From Rhodospirillaceae bacterium (lineage in GTDB: Bacteria > Pseudomonadota > Alphaproteobacteria > Rhodospirillales > 2-02-FULL-58-16): 9,753 nt of DNA. Below, in pieces: positions 7,045 to 9,753 of the stretch (positions are counted from its first letter, which is position 1; each line of letters begins with the position of its first letter). The position numbers were made by a program, and so were the translations under genes. A model generated the notes under the pieces. That model saw only the letters and a list, made by a program, of their open reading frames with translations, was not told the origin of the DNA and searched no databases. The DNA lies in assembly GCA_013349695.1 (NCBI GenBank), contig DUZD01000086.1, positions 1 through 9,753 on the forward strand. Reading direction: 5' to 3'.

Positions 7045-7840
7045 CACCAACACCCCAGGCAGGGCCACTAGAATCTTCGCCATCGCCAACCAGAAAGGCG
7101 GGGTCGGCAAGACCACCACCGCCATCAACCTGGCCACCGCCTTGGCCGCCGTCAAAAAAAACGTCCTCATCATCGACCTGGATCCCCAGGGCAACGCCAG
7201 CACCGGGCTTGGCATCGCGCGGCAAGCGCGGACCCGCAATTCCTACCACTTATTGATCGGCCAGGCGCGTCTCGATGAAACGATTCTGGAGACCTGCATT
7301 CCGGGCCTCGAAATTGTCCCATCGGGCATCGATCTGTCGGCGGCGGAAATCGAACTGGCGGATATGGAAACCCGTGCCTATTGCTTGCGCAAGGCCTTGG
7401 CGGCGGGCGCCGAGGACTTCGACTATATCCTTATCGACTGTCCGCCGGGCCTCGGCCTGTTGACCATCAATGCCTTGGTCGCCGCCCGCGCCGTTCTCGT
7501 GCCGATGCAATGCGAGTTCTTGGCCTTGGAAGGATTAAGCCATTTGATAAAGACCATCGAACGGATCAAGAAGGCTTTTAATCCTGGTCTCGACATACAA
7601 GGTATTGTGTTAACAATGTTCGATACACGCAATAACTTGTCCGGAATGGTTGCCAACGACGTTCGCGACCATTTCGGCGACAAGGTTTACAAGACGGTGA
7701 TTCCCCGCAACGTGCGTGTCTCCGAAGCGCCCTCCCACGGCCAACCGGTTCTCGTCTATGACATGGGCTGCGCCGGCTCCCAGGCTTACATTCATCTGGC
7801 CAGCGAAGTCCTGCGCCGCGAACGGCGGATATCAGCCTAG
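7037..7840 (+). CDS. parA: Chromosome-partitioning ATPase ParA (Soj family)
   Basis: This 267-residue P-loop ATPase binds DNA non-specifically as an ATP dimer and moves ParB-parS complexes across the nucleoid. The deviant Walker A motif KGGVGKTT is at 20-27, with signature Lys20 and catalytic-type Lys25. The A-prime motif DLDPQGNAST is at 47-56 and the Walker B region ILIDCPPGLG at 131-140. VIPRNVRVSEAPSHGQP (221-237) is typical of chromosomal ParA/Soj. The N-terminus lacks the extra DNA-binding domain of plasmid P1-type ParA, so this is the short chromosomal type. ATG 7037 overlaps the rsmG stop by 8 bp; GGAGGG at 7017-7022 is a somewhat distant Shine-Dalgarno. The TAG stop (7838-7840) is made of a TA target site plus the first base of the inserted element. 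Removing the element would give TAA at the same codon, so the protein is unchanged by the insertion. Confidence 0.96.
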   Translation: MVDTNTPGRATRIFAIANQKGGVGKTTTAINLATALAAVKKNVLIIDLDPQGNASTGLGIARQARTRNSYHLLIGQARLDETILETCIPGLEIVPSGIDLSAAEIELADMETRAYCLRKALAAGAEDFDYILIDCPPGLGLLTINALVAARAVLVPMQCEFLALEGLSHLIKTIERIKKAFNPGLDIQGIVLTMFDTRNNLSGMVANDVRDHFGDKVYKTVIPRNVRVSEAPSHGQPVLVYDMGCAGSQAYIHLASEVLRRERRISA

Positions 7841-8077
7841 TGTTCCGTCTCATCTATAAGGTACCCATACGATCGTTTTTCCCGTTTCCTCGGCAGGCTT
7901 GCGGGGAACCGTGGCGCCGGTGGCGCCGCGTAAGTCCCCGCAAGGCGCGCCGTCGATGCTGGCGCATCGTCAAGCGCTCCCGACGCCCCGAGGGGACGGG
8001 AAAAACGACCCTTCGGGCGGCCCTGCAAGGCTTCCGGACGTCATCGCGCGCCGCTTGTGGTGGGTTGGCACCACGGC

Positions 8078-8098
8078 TTTGGCCCATGCCAAATGGTT
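8078..8098. repeat. 21-nt palindromic segment also found at the rsmG start
   Basis: The hairpin TTTGGC-CCAT-GCCAAA plus TGGTT is identical, in inverted orientation, to 6365-6385. It directly follows another hairpin (8057-8074). The rsmG copy likewise has hairpins on the corresponding side, so the similarity may extend beyond the exact match as diverged sequence. Confidence 0.75.
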
Positions 8099-8128
8099 GG
8101 CAATGCGACGCGCTCCTATCCGGAAGCC

Positions 8129-8158
8129 TTGTAAGGCCGTCGTATGGGTACCTTATAG
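8129..8158 (+). promoter_or_regulatory. Possible outward promoter in the right end of the element, facing parB
   Basis: TTGTAA (8129-8134) and TTATAG (8153-8158) are 18 bp apart and each resemble the sigma-70 hexamers moderately (4 of 6 for the -35). Transcription would begin near 8165, leaving a leader of about 10 nt before parB. The right-hand hexamer is in the terminal repeat. This is a weak sequence-only prediction. Confidence 0.2.
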
Positions 8159-8165
8159 ATGAGAC

Positions 8166-8169
8166 GGAG
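8166..8169 (+). promoter_or_regulatory. parB ribosome-binding site candidate inside the element's terminal repeat
   Basis: GGAG is 6 nt before ATG 8176. It lies within the right terminal repeat, and its last G is the only position where the two arms disagree: the left arm would read GGAA. The ribosome-binding site thus seems to be supplied by the element. Confidence 0.55.
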
Positions 8170-8175
8170 CACTAA

Positions 8176-9108
8176 ATGGCCGGCGAGGACAAGCGCCGCA
8201 ACCTGGGCCGTGGGCTGTCGGCCTTGCTGGGCGAGGACGGCGGCGAGGATTATTCCGAGCTTGACAAGCCCGGGGTTTCGAAACCGGTCCCCATCGAGGA
8301 GCTTCACCCTGGCCGTCTTCAGCCCCGCCGCTCCATGGATGCGGAACTGATCGAGGATCTGGCCCGGTCCGTCCGCGAAAAAGGCATCCTCCAGCCGCTG
8401 CTGGTGCGCCGTTTACCCGGCCAAGACAACGCCTATGAAATCGTCGCCGGAGAACGCCGTTGGCGCGCCGCCCAACAAGCCCAATTGCACGAAGTCCCGG
8501 TCATCATCAAGGAGCTGACGGACCGGGAAGCATTGGAAATCGCCATGGTCGAGAACCTCCAACGCCAGGACCTCTCGCCCCTGGAAGAGGCGGAAGGCTA
8601 TAGCCGGTTGATGGAGGAATTTTCGCATAACCAAAAGGACTTGGCCCATGCCGTCAGCAAAAGCCGCAGCCATGTCGCCAATATGCTGCGTCTGCTGGAC
8701 CTTCCCGATGCGGTCAAGAAGATGCTGGATGGCGGGACGCTGACCGCCGGCCACGCCCGCGCCTTGTTGACAGCCGTTGATCCCACCGCCCTGGCCGTCC
8801 AAGTGGCGAAACTGGGACTGAACGTCCGGCAGACCGAAAAGTTGGTCCAGAAGAAAGGAAGGAAAACGAAAGGAGGGCGGAAATCCGCGGCCAAGGACGC
8901 CGACATCCTGGCGCTCGAAAGAGATCTGGTCGACCTTTTGGGATTAAAGGTGGAAATCAAATTCCTCGGCAAGGAAAAAGGGGGAACCCTGACCGTCCAC
9001 TATCGCACCGTCGATCAGTTGGACGACATCCTAGGCCGGCTCAGCCATGGCGGCGGCGCTATGATGCCTCCCGGAAAAAACGACAAACAATCAGAAAAAC
9101 TTTCCTAG
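8176..9108 (+). CDS. parB: Chromosome-partitioning protein ParB (parS-binding CTPase clamp)
   Basis: This 310-residue protein binds parS, loads as a CTP-dependent sliding clamp and stimulates ParA. The N-terminal ParA-contact peptide KRRNLGRGLSALLGE is at 6-20. The ParB/Srx CTP-binding domain includes LQPRRSMD (48-55), GILQPLLVR (70-78), the arginine-rich C-motif GERRWRA (92-98) and ENLQRQDLSPLEEA (126-139). A helix-turn-helix KDLAHAVSKSRSHVANMLRLL (154-174) recognises parS. A Lys-rich linker (226-240) leads to the C-terminal dimerisation domain (about 241-290). Length and motifs are normal, so it appears functional. Before the 333-bp insertion its ATG would have directly followed parA's TAA; now it starts 335 bp after the parA stop and uses element-derived upstream sequence, so parA:parB stoichiometry may be altered. 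Its stop TAG begins a long hairpin (9107-9152). Two parS targets lie upstream in the same block. Confidence 0.97.
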   Translation: MAGEDKRRNLGRGLSALLGEDGGEDYSELDKPGVSKPVPIEELHPGRLQPRRSMDAELIEDLARSVREKGILQPLLVRRLPGQDNAYEIVAGERRWRAAQQAQLHEVPVIIKELTDREALEIAMVENLQRQDLSPLEEAEGYSRLMEEFSHNQKDLAHAVSKSRSHVANMLRLLDLPDAVKKMLDGGTLTAGHARALLTAVDPTALAVQVAKLGLNVRQTEKLVQKKGRKTKGGRKSAAKDADILALERDLVDLLGLKVEIKFLGKEKGGTLTVHYRTVDQLDDILGRLSHGGGAMMPPGKNDKQSEKLS

Positions 9109-9152
9109 ATCGCATCGGGATTGAATGGAATCATTTAATCCCGATGCGATCT
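9107..9152. repeat. Long hairpin at the parB stop (terminator or REP-like palindrome)
   Basis: AGATCGCATCGGGATT (9107-9122) is the perfect inverted complement of 9137-9152. Adding G-T and AATG/CATT inside gives an almost continuous 21-bp stem with a GAAT loop (9128-9131). It overlaps parB's stop codon. There is no T-run afterwards (CTGACTGTGG), so it is not a classical intrinsic terminator. It could protect the 3' end of the mRNA, terminate convergent transcription or be a dispersed palindromic repeat. Confidence 0.65.
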
Positions 9153-9386
9153 GACTGTGGCGAGAGCCGCAATCCGCCGCGACAGCGGGCATAATCCTAC
9201 GTGGCGTTTGAACGCCGGCTGATCGCATGAGCGCGATCAATCCAGAAATACTTTTAGGGTCTGTACTCTTAAAACCGAGGGTCTGCTTACCGCCGCATTA
9301 CGGACCTTTGGAGGCTCCGCCTCGGAGTGTCGCTTCTGACCCAAAGGGGGCGTCAAACCTGCCCCCACAACCAACAGAAACTCACG
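9153..9386. other. Non-coding stretch downstream of parB
   Basis: I see no convincing gene here; the longest open frame (9227-9424) has a composition and lack of motifs that look random. Small palindromes occur: GGCGTT/AACGCC (9203-9208/9211-9216), TGATCGC/GCGATCA (9220-9226/9233-9239), and CCTTTGG/CCAAAGG (9305-9311/9341-9347) enclosing GAGGC/GCCTC (9311-9315/9319-9323). The sequence shifts from the GC-rich character of the parAB block to a mixed, lower-GC character. Confidence 0.5.
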
Positions 9387-9628
9387 TCATATTGGGGGTG
9401 TGGCGGCGAGATATGATTTCCTGATTTCAAACTCATACCCATACCCAAGGTTCTCAATCATTGATTGGACCGAATCTTTAAACCATGTTGCGCTGGTCGG
9501 TGACACAAACACTTCGTTTATAAGCTTGGAAAGAGCATTTTAGCCATCTCATGGATTTGGCCGTCATTGAGGTCGTGATCTTCGTAGATGCCCAGCTTTG
9601 CCTTGATCCGGCGTAAGTTCCAGAAGAG
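9387..9628 (-). pseudogene. Decayed 3' remnant of an unrecognised gene, cut off by the IS
   Basis: On the minus strand, 9628-9518 reads 36 protein-like residues beginning LFWNLRRIKAKLGIYEDHD and ends at TAA. A second frame, overlapping its end, reads NALSKLINEVFVSPTSATWF, continues through IENLGYGYEFEIRKSYLAA and stops at TGA (9387-9389). Joined through a frameshift near 9530-9545 they would make about 80 residues of one soluble protein. A TAG stop (9629-9631) stands between the remnant and the IS boundary at 9636, so no frame runs into the IS. Composition is lower in GC than the genes to the left. I do not recognise the family, and the coding reading rests on amino-acid texture alone. Confidence 0.4.
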
Positions 9629-9695
9629 CTACTTCTTATACCAACCTGCAAAAAGTTTGACTTATTAAGGGTCTGTTAGCTTGGTTGTGATTCAA

Positions 9696-9721
9696 CATGG
9701 AAAACAGAGGAGTTTTCCATG
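9696..9721 (+). promoter_or_regulatory. Hairpin enclosing the transposase ribosome-binding site and start codon
   Basis: CATGGAAAAC (9696-9705) and GTTTTCCATG (9712-9721) form a perfect 10-bp stem around the loop AGAGGA. The loop carries the Shine-Dalgarno and the 3' arm ends with the ATG (9719-9721), so the fold would sequester the start codon. Such structures limit transposase translation in several IS families. Confidence 0.65.
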
Positions 9722-9753
9722 GCACATTGCATTTCGCTTAGAGACGATTACAC
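9719..9753 (+). CDS. Putative transposase N-terminus (partial, runs off the window)
   Basis: Eleven codons are visible, MAHCISLRDDY, with GAGG (9707-9710) 8 nt before the ATG. The short sequence resembles the N-terminus of a subgroup of alphaproteobacterial IS630-type transposases, which often begin with a similar ISLR.DY segment; this is recollection, not a search. Its position just inside the 49-bp terminal repeat fits a transposase. Eleven residues cannot establish the family. Confidence 0.5.
   Translation, partial: MAHCISLRDDY

Larger units (their letters stand above)
7840..8172. mobile_element. 333-bp MITE-like element with 33-bp terminal inverted repeats, between parA and parB
   Basis: The arms 7840-7872 and 8140-8172 are inverted complements over 33 bp with one T/G mismatch (7843 against 8169). 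TA stands immediately outside each end (7838-7839 and 8173-8174), as for a TA target duplication of the IS630/Tc1-mariner kind. There is no transposase, so it would be moved in trans. The outer end begins GTGTTCCGTCTCATC, different from the IS at the window edges, so that IS is not an obvious driver. The interior is unusually structured: 7873-7885/7996-8008 (13 bp), 7898-7907/7935-7944 (10 bp), 7954-7959/7964-7969, 8026-8038/8119-8131 (13 bp), 8057-8062/8069-8074 and 8078-8083/8088-8093. A tandem GTGGCGCCG pair is at 7911-7928. Open frames inside are by-products of the palindromes. A REP/ERIC-like repeat family is an alternative reading. Confidence 0.85.
9636..9753 (+). mobile_element. 5' end of an IS630-family-like insertion sequence (right copy), continuing off the window
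   Basis: The first 49 bases (9636-9684) are the exact inverted complement of 1-49. They begin TTATACCAACCTGC, with TA at the outer end. A 34-nt leader then precedes a start codon at 9719. The element therefore begins at about 9637-9640 and reads out of the window to the right. The IS630 assignment is inferred from the TA at the boundary and the N-terminal residues of the open frame. Confidence 0.65.

Noticed and set aside
7840..8175. Open frame of 111 codons from GTG to the TAA before parB.
   Set aside because: It spans the MITE-like element exactly, its two ends are translations of the inverted arms, and it is rich in Arg/Pro without any motif. It is a by-product of the palindromes.
9227..9424. 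A 65-codon open frame downstream of parB.
   Set aside because: No ribosome-binding site, no recognisable motif and random-looking composition; it also overlaps the decayed minus-strand remnant.

Overview
The window looks like chromosome from a GC-rich alphaproteobacterium, possibly Rhodospirillales-like. The evidence is the gene order mnmE-mnmG-rsmG-parA-parB, the parS sequence, the ParB N-terminal motif and the high GC of the coding regions. The order is the conserved origin-proximal block of this class. The taxonomic call is inference from gene order and protein character, not from a search.

Layout. Positions 1-49 are one arm of a perfect inverted repeat whose partner lies at 9636-9684; the partner leads into the first codons of a probable IS630-type transposase. 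The window therefore appears to lie between two outward-facing copies of one insertion sequence. At 51-2574, on the minus strand, are a thioredoxin-fold DUF255/YyaL-type protein and a downstream O6-alkylguanine-DNA alkyltransferase, 10 bp apart. A 283-bp divergent intergenic region with an AT-rich right half separates these from the plus-strand block: mnmE (2858-4231), mnmG (about 4373-6268), rsmG (6376 or 6427 to 7044), parA (7037-7840) and parB (8176-9108). Two parS sites lie in the leaders of mnmG (4288-4303) and rsmG (6337-6352), so ParA, ParB and their centromere are all within 5 kb. MnmE and MnmG together make the cmnm5U34 wobble modification of tRNA, and RsmG methylates 16S rRNA.

The most unusual feature is a 333-bp MITE-like element (7840-8172) between parA and parB. 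Its terminal inverted repeats are 33 bp with one mismatch, it is flanked by TA/TA, and its interior is packed with hairpins. Removing it and one TA restores a TAAATG junction in which parA's stop directly abuts parB's start. The inserted copy supplies the third base of parA's present TAG stop and a GGAG Shine-Dalgarno candidate for parB. A 21-nt palindromic segment from its interior recurs, inverted, over the annotated rsmG start, which suggests an interspersed repeat family.

Downstream of parB (9109-9635) there is no intact gene. The stretch begins with a long hairpin without a U-tract and ends in a lower-GC decayed coding remnant abutting the IS. The holA-type neighbour often found after parB is not visible. 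I see no tRNA, rRNA, CRISPR array or recognisable cluster of DnaA boxes.
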